A DNA stretch of 64,000 nucleotides from Paenibacillus sp. PCH8 (GTDB lineage Bacteria > Bacillota > Bacilli > Paenibacillales > Paenibacillaceae). Shown here one piece after another: positions 45,674 through 54,710 of the stretch. Under the pieces are notes generated by a model, which worked only from the letters and a program-made list of their open reading frames with translations, had not been told where the DNA came from and made no database searches. The stretch spans positions 1 through 64,000 of the forward strand of contig NZ_PKQK01000009.1 of assembly GCF_002968835.1 (NCBI RefSeq). The letters run 5' to 3'. The first letter of the stretch is position 1; each line of letters opens with the position of its first letter. The translations under genes and the position numbers were made by a program.

Positions 45674-46663
45674 TTATGTGCTTTCCCGTTCAACGAGCAT
45701 CACCGGTAATATATTTATTTTGGGAACCTCTTCTCCATCCATCTGCTTCACAATCAAATCAATGATTCGTTCCCCCATCTCTCGAATAGGCTGCCGGATG
45801 GTGCTGAGACGTGGTGTAACTAACGAAGCGATCTTGACATCATCATATCCAATAACCTTGATATCCTCCGGGATTTGTTTCCCTGACTGGCGGCAGGCCT
45901 GAATGACCTCTGCTGCAATAACGTCGCTGCTGGCAAAGATGCCATCAATATCAGGATGTTCCGCCAGGAACTGAACGATCTCATGTTCAATGTCCATTTC
46001 GTCTTCAAGAGAAACATCTAATTGCAGATGAATGGGAGTAATACCGAAAGCAACCAGCCTCTCATCATATCCCTGCGCTCTCCCGTTGGCTAACAAGGCC
46101 TGATGGTGAGGGCCGCTAATACCGCGATATACAAAAGCTGGCTGTCTGCACCCCTTCTCCATAAGCAGTTGTGTAGCCAGTCTTCCCCCCATGAGATTGT
46201 CTGAGGAAACTATGGGAATATCATCAGCTACCTCGCGGTCTAGCGAAACCATCGGCAAATTCAGGCCCAGATAATGCCCGACATCCAATACCGAGCTGCC
46301 CATGATGATGCCATCCACTTGATTCTTTTTTAACATGTCAATATATTGACGCTCCTTGTTCATATCCCGATCGGAATTACATAGCAGCAGTTTATAACCC
46401 TGCAAATCTGCATAATACTCCAGATAATACGTCATCTCACTGAAAAAAGGATGCGAAACATCTGGAATAACCAGTCCGATCATATTCGATTTTCTTCTGA
46501 ATAAAGCCCGTGCCATTTCATTCGGTTGGTAATTAATCTCTTTCATCACCTGATATACTTTGTCACGTGTTTTCTGGCTTATATAACCTCTATTATTCAA
46601 TACACGAGATACCGTAGTTACGGACACACCTGCTTGTTTGGCTACATCTTCGATTTTGGGCAT
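45674..46663 (-). CDS. LacI family transcriptional regulator
   Basis: A 329-residue repressor. The N-terminal helix-turn-helix IEDVAKQAGVSVTTVSRVLN plus hinge (NEMARALFRRKSNMIG) is followed by a periplasmic-binding-like sugar domain (LVIPDVSHPFFSEM, GIFASSDVIAAEV, GYDDVKIASLVTPRLST). Three operators in this locus (45604-45627, 49925-49948, 49948-49971) match a LacI palindrome with central CG. It follows the permease of importer 3 by 62 bases, in the same direction, so it controls its own transcript (negative autoregulation inferred). The inducer is probably the imported sugar. Confidence 0.92.
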   Translation of the reverse strand: MPKIEDVAKQAGVSVTTVSRVLNNRGYISQKTRDKVYQVMKEINYQPNEMARALFRRKSNMIGLVIPDVSHPFFSEMTYYLEYYADLQGYKLLLCNSDRDMNKERQYIDMLKKNQVDGIIMGSSVLDVGHYLGLNLPMVSLDREVADDIPIVSSDNLMGGRLATQLLMEKGCRQPAFVYRGISGPHHQALLANGRAQGYDERLVAFGITPIHLQLDVSLEDEMDIEHEIVQFLAEHPDIDGIFASSDVIAAEVIQACRQSGKQIPEDIKVIGYDDVKIASLVTPRLSTIRQPIREMGERIIDLIVKQMDGEEVPKINILPVMLVEREST

Positions 46664-46725
46664 AACATCATAACCGCCTTGCTTTTTTTAACTATTATAA
46701 CCCTTTCATTATCCATTTTCAGAAA

Positions 46726-47550
46726 TTATTTCAAGGCCCCTTCGGTGATTCCTCTGATGATTTGCTTTTGCAAAAATAGATACAGCACCAGAACCGGAAC
46801 AATCGTCATGATCAACCCCGACATTAACGGAGCATAATCGACAGAGTACGAAGAGAAAAAGTTATAGGTTGATAGTGGCAACGTCTTGTGCTCAGGCGAG
46901 AGCAGAACCAGGCTTGGCAGCAAATAATCATTCCAGATCCATAACACATCCAGAACGACAAGTGTTACAAATACCGGTTTCAACAGTGGAAGTACAATCT
47001 GGAAAAAGGTTCTTAGCCTGGAGCTGCCTTCAATAAAAGCGGACTCCTCCAGCTCAAACGGGATGCCTTTGATAAAACCATGAAACGTAAACACGCCAAA
47101 GGGCACACCGAAACCCAAATACATAAACAGCAAGATCCCCTTTGTATCCAGCAGGTTCATATTGCCATACAGCATGACCAATGGAATCATGAGTACCTGA
47201 AATGGAAGTGCCAGTGAAGCAAGCATGATGAAGAAAACAATGCCGTTAATTCGCCATTTAAAACGGACAAACAAATATCCGGTCATTGACGAAAACAACA
47301 GGATAAGGAAAACGGACAGAACCGTAATGATCATAGAATTCATAAATCCGTTCAGAAAGTCCATATCCTCAAAAGCACTTACATAATTGGAAAATTGAAT
47401 GCTCGTTGGCAGAGATAAAGGATTCTCTACGAATTGCTGAGTTGATTTGAACGAGTTCATGACAATCATCAAAAAAGGCGTCAAAAAAATGAACAACAAC
47501 ACGTACAGCAGCACTGTTTTTAATTGCGGAAGAGATCGACGGGCATTCAT
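46726..47550 (-). CDS. Carbohydrate ABC transporter permease (MalG-type, importer 3)
   Basis: A 274-residue permease. EAA loop LEESAFIEGSSRLRTFFQIVLP near 178-199; C-terminus IIRGITEGALK. Stop and start with the previous gene overlap as TAATG at 47548-47552, so translation is coupled. Forms the channel with the next upstream gene. Confidence 0.92.
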   Translation of the reverse strand: MNARRSLPQLKTVLLYVLLFIFLTPFLMIVMNSFKSTQQFVENPLSLPTSIQFSNYVSAFEDMDFLNGFMNSMIITVLSVFLILLFSSMTGYLFVRFKWRINGIVFFIMLASLALPFQVLMIPLVMLYGNMNLLDTKGILLFMYLGFGVPFGVFTFHGFIKGIPFELEESAFIEGSSRLRTFFQIVLPLLKPVFVTLVVLDVLWIWNDYLLPSLVLLSPEHKTLPLSTYNFFSSYSVDYAPLMSGLIMTIVPVLVLYLFLQKQIIRGITEGALK

Positions 47551-48431
47551 TACGATTCAACCTCCAATTTTTTAAGCAAATAAGATTGTGTAAGTGCAAT
47601 AATGGCGACTACAGCGAAAAGGACTACGGCCTCCGCCTGACCCACCCCGTATTGATTGGACAAAAAGGCTTTTTGTACAATATGATACGTAGCCAGCTCC
47701 GTGGAATTAAATGGGCCGCCTTTGGTCAACGCAAGGTTAATATCATACGTCAAAAAGGAGCGGGAAACGGAAATAAAAATACAGATGACGATGGCAGGTA
47801 CGGTGAGCGGTAGCATGATTCTGCGAATAATAGCCATTCTGTTCGCCCCATCGATGCTCGCGGCCTCCAGCACATCATTAGGTACACCCGAGAACCCTGC
47901 AATATAGATAATCATCAGATACCCGATCAGCTGCCAGGACGTTGTAATCACCAGCGCCCAAAAGGCTGTGTCTGTACTTGTTAGCCAGGAGGTTTCAAAC
48001 CAGGACCAGCCGTACTTTTCTCCCAAATAGGGCATGACCTGCGAAAATAGAGTCTGCCATAAATAGCCGAGCACGATTCCACCAATCAGATTGGGGGTAA
48101 AAAATCCTGTACGCAACCACTGCTCCCCTCTCCCTCCACCCGTGAGGGCGAGTGCAATAAAAAATGAAACCACATTGGCAATAATAACGGTAAAGAACAC
48201 GTATTTGAGCGTAAACCATAATTGTCCCCAAAATACGGTATCATGAAAAACTTCTACATAATTGGCAAAACCGATGAGCGTGCTATCAGCGGATTGAACA
48301 TCCCAATTGGTGAATGTAAGGTATAATCCAACGATAAATGGGATGACGACGACTGCTGTAAAGGCGATGACGGAGGGTCCTCCAAAAAGAAAGAATGTTC
48401 CTGCATTTTTCATCAACTGTTTTCTATTCAT
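47550..48431 (-). CDS. Carbohydrate ABC transporter permease (MalF-type, importer 3)
   Basis: A ~293-residue permease with six helices. N-terminal FLFGGPSVIAFTAVVVIPF, EAA loop LEAASIDGANRMAIIRRIMLP. ATG 48431 has AAGGAGG about 5 bases upstream; 25 earlier codons are excluded. Its stop overlaps the next permease start. Confidence 0.92.
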   Translation of the reverse strand: MNRKQLMKNAGTFFLFGGPSVIAFTAVVVIPFIVGLYLTFTNWDVQSADSTLIGFANYVEVFHDTVFWGQLWFTLKYVFFTVIIANVVSFFIALALTGGGRGEQWLRTGFFTPNLIGGIVLGYLWQTLFSQVMPYLGEKYGWSWFETSWLTSTDTAFWALVITTSWQLIGYLMIIYIAGFSGVPNDVLEAASIDGANRMAIIRRIMLPLTVPAIVICIFISVSRSFLTYDINLALTKGGPFNSTELATYHIVQKAFLSNQYGVGQAEAVVLFAVVAIIALTQSYLLKKLEVES

Positions 48432-48522
48432 GCTGACCTCCTTGATTACCCCTCTGGCTTCACATATAGAGGATGAACCTTCATTGCTCAGGCTCACCCT
48501 CTGCATGCCCTTTGTTTATAAA

Positions 48523-49869
48523 TTATTTGCCAGCCTGGGAAGCCCAATAGGCTTGAACTTCATCGATAAGTCCTTTGCGATCGATAACATCTACCAGATA
48601 CTTTTGCATGGATGAGCCAGTCTTGGCCCAGTAATCCTGAGGCAGGTAATTGATGACACCAATATTCAGCACTTTGCTTTGATCCACATATTGGGTAACT
48701 GCATCAGCAATAATATTGGTTCCTTTTACCTTGACATCTTTGTAAGGCAAAGACAGACCCATTTGTGAAACGATCGCATTCTGTCCTTCTTCGCTGGTCA
48801 CTAGCCATTCAATAAACGCTTTGGCAGCCGTTTGCTGTGCTTCAGTAGAACCAGAGTTATCAATAGCCAATAATTTCGGTTCACTATATGCGATTTGGGT
48901 GTTTCCAAAATCCTCCGGGTTATTGCTGATGGGTACAGGAATGATTCCGAATTCGTCATCACGGCCCTCAAGTGTACCGATGACTGCCCAAGTCCAGTCC
49001 CCCATGAAATAGAATGCGGCATCACCCTTGGCAAAGTCGGCACTGTCTTTGTTGTAATCGGCAACGAGTGGGTCTTTGCTCCGGGCATTGTATTTTTTCA
49101 ACAAATCAAAGGTATCCATCAGGCCGTTAAACGGTGCGTTATCGGCCAATGAAGCCGTCCCGTCTTTCAGCCCCTCTACAAATTTACGATTCTCATCCAC
49201 ACTGTTGGATTGCAGAGAATACGTAAGCCCCAAATAATGAGCACCCAAAGACCAATCTGCTCCATGGAGCATTACAGGCGCTTTTCCAGCGGCTTCAATT
49301 TTTTGAAAGAGCGATTCCAAATCATTGCGGGTCTTGATCGTTTGCGGATCGAAAGTCCCTCCGATGGCTTCCTCTACTACACGCTTGTTATACAGTAACC
49401 CATACCCTTGGGCCGTCCATGGAATACCCAGAAATTTCCCGTCCAGCAACGCACCTTCCACTGCACCCGGCTTCGTCAGCTCTTCATACTTCGACTTTTC
49501 TGCATCCAGATCCAGAAATTTGTCCTTATATTGAAGAATGGTTCCAGGGTCAAGATTCGCAATGGTTGCCGGATTACCCGATGCCAGCAGAGATTGGAAC
49601 TTTTCAAGCTGAGCCCCTCCGATCGGAGTAGGGATCAATTCAATCGTCACTTCAGGATGCAACTCATGATATTTTTTGAAAAGATTTTCGAATACAGCGT
49701 TAACTTCAGCAGAGGTATTGAAAAATGTAAGTTTAACATCCTTGCTGGCTGCTTCGGTTGCATCCGGGTTTTCACCCGTTGCCCCGGTCTGCTTGCCTTG
49801 CGAACAAGCCGTGAGTAGCATCGATAGTACCAACAGTAAACAAACAAACGGTGTAAGTTTTTTCTTCAT
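48523..49869 (-). CDS. Extracellular sugar-binding lipoprotein (ABC importer 3)
   Basis: A 448-residue lipoprotein. Signal peptide MKKKLTPFVCLLLVLSM with lipobox LTAC. Family 1 sugar-binding features: VKLTFFNTSAEVNAVFENLF, GDAAFYFMGDWTW, and a C-terminal SMQKYLVDV helix. ATG 49869 has AGGGGGA 9 bases upstream. First gene of an operon with two permeases and lacI. Two LacI operators and a cre-like site lie upstream. Ligand inferred to be sucrose or a sucrose-type compound from downstream genes. Confidence 0.92.
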   Translation of the reverse strand: MKKKLTPFVCLLLVLSMLLTACSQGKQTGATGENPDATEAASKDVKLTFFNTSAEVNAVFENLFKKYHELHPEVTIELIPTPIGGAQLEKFQSLLASGNPATIANLDPGTILQYKDKFLDLDAEKSKYEELTKPGAVEGALLDGKFLGIPWTAQGYGLLYNKRVVEEAIGGTFDPQTIKTRNDLESLFQKIEAAGKAPVMLHGADWSLGAHYLGLTYSLQSNSVDENRKFVEGLKDGTASLADNAPFNGLMDTFDLLKKYNARSKDPLVADYNKDSADFAKGDAAFYFMGDWTWAVIGTLEGRDDEFGIIPVPISNNPEDFGNTQIAYSEPKLLAIDNSGSTEAQQTAAKAFIEWLVTSEEGQNAIVSQMGLSLPYKDVKVKGTNIIADAVTQYVDQSKVLNIGVINYLPQDYWAKTGSSMQKYLVDVIDRKGLIDEVQAYWASQAGK

Positions 49870-49897
49870 CTTACTAAGTCCCCCTGACAATAGTTTA

Positions 49898-49911
49898 TGA
49901 AAGCGCATACA
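49898..49911. promoter_or_regulatory. cre-like site upstream of ABC importer 3
   Basis: TGAAAGCGCATACA matches the CcpA consensus at 13 of 14 positions, 29-42 bases before the binding-protein start and just downstream of the LacI operators. Confidence 0.6.
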
Positions 49912-49924
49912 AGATAGATGCAAT

Positions 49925-49971
49925 TTTATGATAACCGGTTGACATATAATGTGTCAATCGGTTGATACAAA
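49925..49971. promoter_or_regulatory. Tandem LacI operators upstream of ABC importer 3
   Basis: Two 24-bp sites, 49925-49948 (arms TTTATGATAA and TTGACATATA around CCGG) and 49948-49971 (arms AATGTGTCAA and TTGATACAAA around TCGG). Centres are 23 bases apart, about two helical turns, so dimers could lie on one face. They match the operator at 45604-45627. Confidence 0.75.
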
Positions 49972-50301
49972 ATTCGAGCTCCATTTTTTTCATTCATTTT
50001 TAATCCAAATGTAGACAAACCTCTATCATTTATGATTTTTTTTGCATTCCTTGCAGGATTATGGGAATTTGTGGAGAATAGAGTAATCACTGGTTTCTCG
50101 TGAACACCTAATTGGAAGCGCATACTTATCAAGTTTTGCTTTTCCCCTCTTCTAAGTAAGGATAATCACATTCGGCCGAGAAACCATTTTACCTCAATAT
50201 TGAAAGGAGGACACCTCCAAATAAACTTAAATCACAGCGTAAGCTCTGAAGTGTTTTATATGTATGAAAATGAAATGAAATATCGAGGAGGATAACTCAT
50301 A
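49972..50301 (+). other. Intergenic region between ABC importer 3 and xylanase
   Basis: Holds the xylanase upstream region. TGGAAGCGCATACT at 50113-50126 matches the cre consensus at 11 of 14 positions. A GGAGG-ACA-CCTCC mini-hairpin with no following start codon lies at about 50204-50218. The xylanase ribosome site CGAGGAGG is near 50283. No further gene seen. Confidence 0.5.
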
Positions 50302-51990
50302 ATGAACTTACGATTCAAAAAATCATTGGCTGTAGTCTTGGCCTGTTTAACCGCTCTTCCTCTCATGTTGGCACCCGCGCCCACTCAGGTTTCAGCAGCA
50401 AGCGACGCCAACGTAAATCTGTCTGCCGAAAAACAGGTTATTCGCGGTTTTGGTGGAATTAACCACCCCGCCTGGATCGGTGATCTTACAGCAGCACAAC
50501 GCGAAACTGCTTTTGGCAATGATCAGAACCAGTTAGGCTTCTCCGTACTCCGGATCTACGTCGATCCGGACCGAAATAACTGGTCTCGTGAAGTCGCTAC
50601 AGCTAAACGTGCCATTGAAAAGGGTGCTATCGTATTTGCATCACCATGGAACCCTCCAAGCAGCATGGTTGAAACGTTCAATCGCAATGGAAACCCCAAT
50701 GCCAAGAGGCTGAAATATGACAAGTACGCCGCCTATGCACAGCACCTTAATGACTTTGTAACCTACATGAAGGATAACGGCGTGAATCTGTATGCAATTT
50801 CAGTTCAAAACGAGCCTGATTACGCAGAAGAATGGACTTGGTGGACTCCTCAAGAAATGCTTCGATTCATGAAGGAGAATGCCGGATCCATCAACAATAC
50901 TAAAGTTATGGCACCGGAATCCTTTCAATATTTGAAAAACATGTCTGATCCCATCTTGAATGATCCGCAAGCCCTCGCCAATATGGATATTCTGGGTGCA
51001 CATACGTACGGAACACAGTTCAGTAACTTCCCTTATCCATTATTCAAGCAAAAAGGAGCAGGCAAGGAGCTGTGGATGACAGAGGTATACTACCCAAATA
51101 GCGACAACAACTCGGCCGATCGCTGGCCAGAGGCTTTGGATGTTTCCTATCATATGCACCAATCTATGGTCGAGGCAGAATTCCAGGCCTATGTATGGTG
51201 GTATATCCGCAGACAGTATGGTCCAATGAAAGAAGACGGCACGATCAGCAAGCGCGGTTACAATATGGCGCACTTCTCCAAATTTGTACGTCCAGGTTAT
51301 GTCCGAGTGGATGCAACCAAGAAACCGGATACGAATACATTTGTTTCAGCGTACAAGGGGGATAACAAGGTTGTAATTGTGGCGATTAACAGAGGCACCT
51401 CTGCAACCAGCCAAAGATTTGTTTTGCAAAACGGTAATGCCTCCACCGTATCTTCATGGGTAACAGATAGCAGTCGGAATTTGGCTAGTGGCGCACCGAT
51501 CAATGTGTCCAATGCCGCCTTTACAGCACAACTTCCAGCCCAAAGTGTCACTACGTTTGTAGCCAATGTAAGTAGTGGTAGTGGTGGTAATACTGGCAGC
51601 GGTACCACATATGAAGCAGAGACAGAAACCACACTCACCGATGCTGTAATTGAAACGATTAATTCCGGTTACACTGGCTCCGGGTATGTTAATTTCAACG
51701 CCTCGACTAACTCGGCAATTCAGTGGAATGCTATCAATAATACTGTAAGCGGCACCAAAAATGTGAAATTTCGCTATGCCTTGGAAAGCGGGACGCGTAA
51801 TCTTGATGTTTTCGTAAATGGGACCAAAGTGATCAGCAATACCCCCTTCTCTCAAACGGGAAGTTGGTCCACTTGGGCTGAAAAAACGATCCAAGTACCG
51901 ATGAATGCGAATACCAATACCATTAAAGTGGTGACAACTGGCACAGAGGGGCCAAATATCGACAGCATTACGGTTACAGCAGCTCAATAA
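50302..51990 (+). CDS. xynC: Glucuronoxylanase, GH30 subfamily 8, with C-terminal CBM6
   Basis: A 562-residue secreted enzyme that cuts xylan next to methylglucuronic acid substituents. A signal peptide (1 to about 33, VSAAS) precedes a GH30 barrel. Acid/base E171 in VQNEPDY and nucleophile E261 in WMTEVYY fit B. subtilis XynC (E139/E228 after signal removal), and R304 in WWYIRRQYGP corresponds to R272, which selects glucuronic acid. A Gly/Ser/Thr linker near 425-435 leads to a CBM6 (EAETETTLTDAVIET ... ANTNTIKVVTTG). GAGGAGG is 8 bases upstream. Xylanase fragments may feed importers 2 or 3. Confidence 0.95.
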   Translation: MNLRFKKSLAVVLACLTALPLMLAPAPTQVSAASDANVNLSAEKQVIRGFGGINHPAWIGDLTAAQRETAFGNDQNQLGFSVLRIYVDPDRNNWSREVATAKRAIEKGAIVFASPWNPPSSMVETFNRNGNPNAKRLKYDKYAAYAQHLNDFVTYMKDNGVNLYAISVQNEPDYAEEWTWWTPQEMLRFMKENAGSINNTKVMAPESFQYLKNMSDPILNDPQALANMDILGAHTYGTQFSNFPYPLFKQKGAGKELWMTEVYYPNSDNNSADRWPEALDVSYHMHQSMVEAEFQAYVWWYIRRQYGPMKEDGTISKRGYNMAHFSKFVRPGYVRVDATKKPDTNTFVSAYKGDNKVVIVAINRGTSATSQRFVLQNGNASTVSSWVTDSSRNLASGAPINVSNAAFTAQLPAQSVTTFVANVSSGSGGNTGSGTTYEAETETTLTDAVIETINSGYTGSGYVNFNASTNSAIQWNAINNTVSGTKNVKFRYALESGTRNLDVFVNGTKVISNTPFSQTGSWSTWAEKTIQVPMNANTNTIKVVTTGTEGPNIDSITVTAAQ

Positions 51991-52012
51991 TGGACGTGTA
52001 GGGAAAAATTGC

Positions 52013-52076
52013 CCTAACCCCCCTTCTGTATCCGATACAGCAAGTTAGTATCATCAGAAGCGGGGGTTAGGTTTTA
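52013..52076 (+). terminator. Intrinsic terminator after xynC
   Basis: A stem CCTAACCCCC / GGGGGTTAGG with inner TTCTG / CAGAA pairing, then TTTTATGG. Confidence 0.8.
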
Positions 52077-52103
52077 TGGAACAGCATTCACAGCGCAGTA
52101 ACA

Positions 52104-52133
52104 GGAGCCAAAGTAATCAGCAATACCCCTCCT
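52104..52133 (+). repeat. Short duplicated piece of CBM6 coding sequence
   Basis: About 24 of 30 bases match xynC 51820-51848, and in frame it encodes the same GxKVISNTP segment. It lies past the xynC terminator and is out of any gene. Confidence 0.55.
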
Positions 52134-52154
52134 CAGCCTGTGTCAGGCAATACA

Positions 52155-52195
52155 AAAAGGTTCCCCGAAGGCGTTAGCCTATCGGGGAACCTTTT
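52155..52195 (-). terminator. Intrinsic terminator after tRNA-Leu
   Basis: GGTTCCCCGA / TCGGGGAACC stem, followed on the minus strand by TTTTTGTATT. Confidence 0.8.
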
Positions 52196-52201
52196 ATTTG
52201 A

Positions 52202-52285
<84 letters not shown>

Positions 52286-52458
52286 ATATTGTATATCTCC
52301 GACATGTGTATATCGGCGACAAGGAATAATATATCATGTGAAATCTAGCATGTCAACACTGAACATATAACAAAGAAAACCTGCCAGACATCCATGTCTG
52401 ATCCAAGCTTTCAATGATTGCTAATCTTTACTTCATCACACCTGAAGCTTCATGCAAA

Positions 52459-53412
52459 CTACAGTTTGGAAGGCCAGTTACCATACCACGCATAACCGCC
52501 TCTTCTCTCTTTATCAATATCGCTTAATTTGTATCTAACGATCCCGTCACGGCCTATAAAGATCGGTTTATCTGTTCCCACTTCATAGAAGCGAGCCCAG
52601 ATGGGTGCTGCTTTCGAATCAGCGATAATTTTGCTATCCCCATTTGCTCGTTCGTACTTATAACCCGTGATTTTCACCTTATTAAACCAAGCCTCAGCTC
52701 CCTTAATGGATGCTGTAATTTTGGTATTTGCGGGTCTGGTCTTCAAAAACTTTACAATCGTTACACTCTCCCCAGCCGTCAGCGATGGTACCTCATAAAT
52801 TCTCGCGCTTGCCGGTTTTAGCGAACTGGAATCATGTTGTTGTCCCCAAACTGTCAGCTTACCACCTACAACCACTTGTGTATTTAGAATGGCTTCTACC
52901 CCTTTGGCAACTGAATTTTTAGCACGATTGGCAAGTGTGCTGTCGATAAATGAGAAGTCTCCTTTGCGTGTTGCGACTTCATCCAACATGTACATGACAT
53001 TAATCATGGCATCGTCATTGTATGTGATGTGCTTGTGATACCCGGAGCTTTGGTAGACTTGTGGCCATCCGCCGTTCGAATACTGCATATTCAGCAAAAA
53101 GTTGATTCCCTTGATCGCGGCAGCTGAGTAACGCGAATCATTTGTCTTTATAAATTCCTTCGCGAGTCTTCTAACTTCTGAGTATGTAGCTTTGTTGTCA
53201 ATCGTGGACTTCGCCCATTCCCCACTTGTTTGTTTATAATCTTTTCTCCAGCCCCCATCCGGCAGCTGATTCTTCAATATATCGGAAATACTTGCTGTTG
53301 TGCCTGATGCATCTGCAGCGGATACTGTTGCTACAGGAAGAACTGCCATGCCGACTGCTGAGAAAGCCATCGAACATGCCATGACTAGAGTAACTAATTT
53401 TTTTGCTTTCAA
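52459..53412 (-). CDS. Secreted pectate lyase, PL10 family
   Basis: A 317-residue protein. Signal peptide 1 to about 33 (VSAAD). The mature domain is a PL10-type helical barrel: LPDGGWRKDY, YSNGGWPQVYQSSGYHKHITYNDDAMINVM, LTVWGQQHDSSSLKPASARIYEVPSL and GYAWYGNWPSKL. It would cut polygalacturonate by beta-elimination with calcium. RBS GAGGAG region just upstream. It is separated from xynC by the tRNA gene; both act on plant cell wall. Confidence 0.9.
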   Translation of the reverse strand: MKAKKLVTLVMACSMAFSAVGMAVLPVATVSAADASGTTASISDILKNQLPDGGWRKDYKQTSGEWAKSTIDNKATYSEVRRLAKEFIKTNDSRYSAAAIKGINFLLNMQYSNGGWPQVYQSSGYHKHITYNDDAMINVMYMLDEVATRKGDFSFIDSTLANRAKNSVAKGVEAILNTQVVVGGKLTVWGQQHDSSSLKPASARIYEVPSLTAGESVTIVKFLKTRPANTKITASIKGAEAWFNKVKITGYKYERANGDSKIIADSKAAPIWARFYEVGTDKPIFIGRDGIVRYKLSDIDKERRGGYAWYGNWPSKL

Positions 53413-53514
53413 TGGATTACACTCTCCTCGCTAAATATTCAGTTTCACCTCAGCATCAATATTTACATATAGAACAATAGAAACAAATCAAATTCAATAT
53501 ATATAAATCCATTT

Positions 53515-53907
53515 TCACTTTAAGTTCACTTCATTCGCCAATGGATAGATATCCTCAAAGTTATTCGTTTCCAAAATCATTTTCTCTGTGTCAAAGATCA
53601 ATAATGTTGGACTTTTTTCAATGTCGAATAATTTTACATAATCATACTTTTGCGACGTATCCTCCATACTGATAAAATTCAGCTTGCTGAAACGAATTGA
53701 GGACATCACTTCATCCGAATTTACGATCCCCAATAACTGTTTGTTCAACGAATTCAAGTCTGATTCCGCGTTCCAAAATACATAACCACTATAAGTTCCC
53801 TGTTGCTCTGAAAGTAATTCCTTCATTGCTGTTTCTTTGCTATCAGCAGAACAGCCCGCTGTGAAGACAGCCGTAAGAACGACGAAAACAATGATTAGTA
53901 GTTTTCT
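53515..53907 (-). CDS. Small lipoprotein of unknown function
   Basis: A 130-residue lipoprotein: MRKLLIIVFVVLTAVFTAGC, lipobox TAGC. The mature part, with SPTLLIFDTEKMILETN, hints at a thioredoxin-like fold but lacks a CxxC. ATG 53907 has AGGAGG 9 bases upstream. It lies at the 3' end of the degraded sigma gene and overlaps its other frame, so it may replace the ancestral sigma C-terminus. Confidence 0.65.
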   Translation of the reverse strand, partial: RKLLIIVFVVLTAVFTAGCSADSKETAMKELLSEQQGTYSGYVFWNAESDLNSLNKQLLGIVNSDEVMSSIRFSKLNFISMEDTSQKYDYVKLFDIEKSPTLLIFDTEKMILETNNFEDIYPLANEVNLK

Positions 53908-53915
53908 CATCTGGG

Positions 53916-54205
53916 TCAACCTCCTTGAAATGACCAAGTAATTTTTCTACATGATTTAAGGCTACATTTTTGGATGGTCCTCATGACATAAAAATATAGT
54001 TTGTTAGTTTCAAGCATAAGCAAAGTCTGTTTCTTATCACAGAGTCTAACAAAAGAATCCTGAACTAACTCCTCTGCGATGGAAGGATCATGAGTAATAC
54101 TAATGGCTTTTTTCTTCATCACAGAATAAATTCACTGTACAATCTTTCAATTAAAATGGTACCGCTTTCAATTTTAGGTTCTAATGACACAGGTCGGATC
54201 AACAA
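53916..54205 (-). pseudogene. Decayed sigma-70 family factor (region 2 remnant)
   Basis: A TTG start at 54205 behind AAGGAGGAG reads IRPVSLEPKIESGTILIERLYSEFI, then a frameshift near 54115 leads to MKKKAISITHDPSIAEELVQDSFVRL, a sigma region 2 signature. A further shift near 53965 would give RTIKNVALNHVEKLLGH, the end of region 2. No region 4 remains. At least two breaks not in C/G runs point to real decay, unlike the four homopolymer breaks elsewhere. The small lipoprotein follows. Confidence 0.65.
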
Positions 54206-54522
54206 TGTACTCTCCTCCTTTTTGCTTTGTATTTTATCCGTACACATGTGGAAAATTGCTTCGTATAGTGATCATCTAATGAATAGATATTACGAGATAA
54301 ATATCGAGTGAACAACAAACAATAAAACATAATAATAGAATATTTTACTTATATTGTAATACATTAACTAACTTAAATCAATTTTCTGTTTCTTATCATT
54401 TGATATCCTTTAAGCTTTTAGTTACTTTTTTGTAATCATTACCACTTCTATTCCAACATATTTTTCGTCAAAAAACGATAATTCCGCTAACATTGAGGTA
54501 CTACGAAGGATTATAAACCCGT

Positions 54523-54551
54523 TTGACAATTACGCAATTATGCAATATAGT
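54523..54551 (+). promoter_or_regulatory. Sigma-A promoter of the riboswitch/NlpC transcript
   Basis: Perfect TTGACA at 54523-54528, 17 bases, then TATAGT at 54546-54551. Start of transcription would be near 54558, just before the riboswitch. Confidence 0.75.
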
Positions 54552-54580
54552 TTCAAATAGTTACAAAAACTTAATTATTC

Positions 54581-54693
54581 ATTTGCCGAGTTTCATGTTT
54601 GAAAACGGGGGAACCATTTTGGGTGAATTATTCTTATACATAGGAAATATAGGGAACCTTCTACCGAACCCTTAGCTAACTCCGTAGGCATCG
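54581..54693 (+). promoter_or_regulatory. c-di-AMP (ydaO/yuaA-type) riboswitch
   Basis: The conserved blocks of the ydaO aptamer appear in order: GCCGAG, GGGGGAACCA, TTGGGTGAATTATTC, AACCTTCTACCGAACCC, TTAGCTAACTCCGTAGGC. This class binds cyclic di-AMP and commonly controls wall hydrolases and potassium or osmolyte transport. It lies directly before the NlpC/P60 gene. I see no separate terminator between aptamer and start codon, so control may act on translation. Confidence 0.88.
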
Positions 54694-54710
54694 AAGGGAG
54701 AACATTGATT

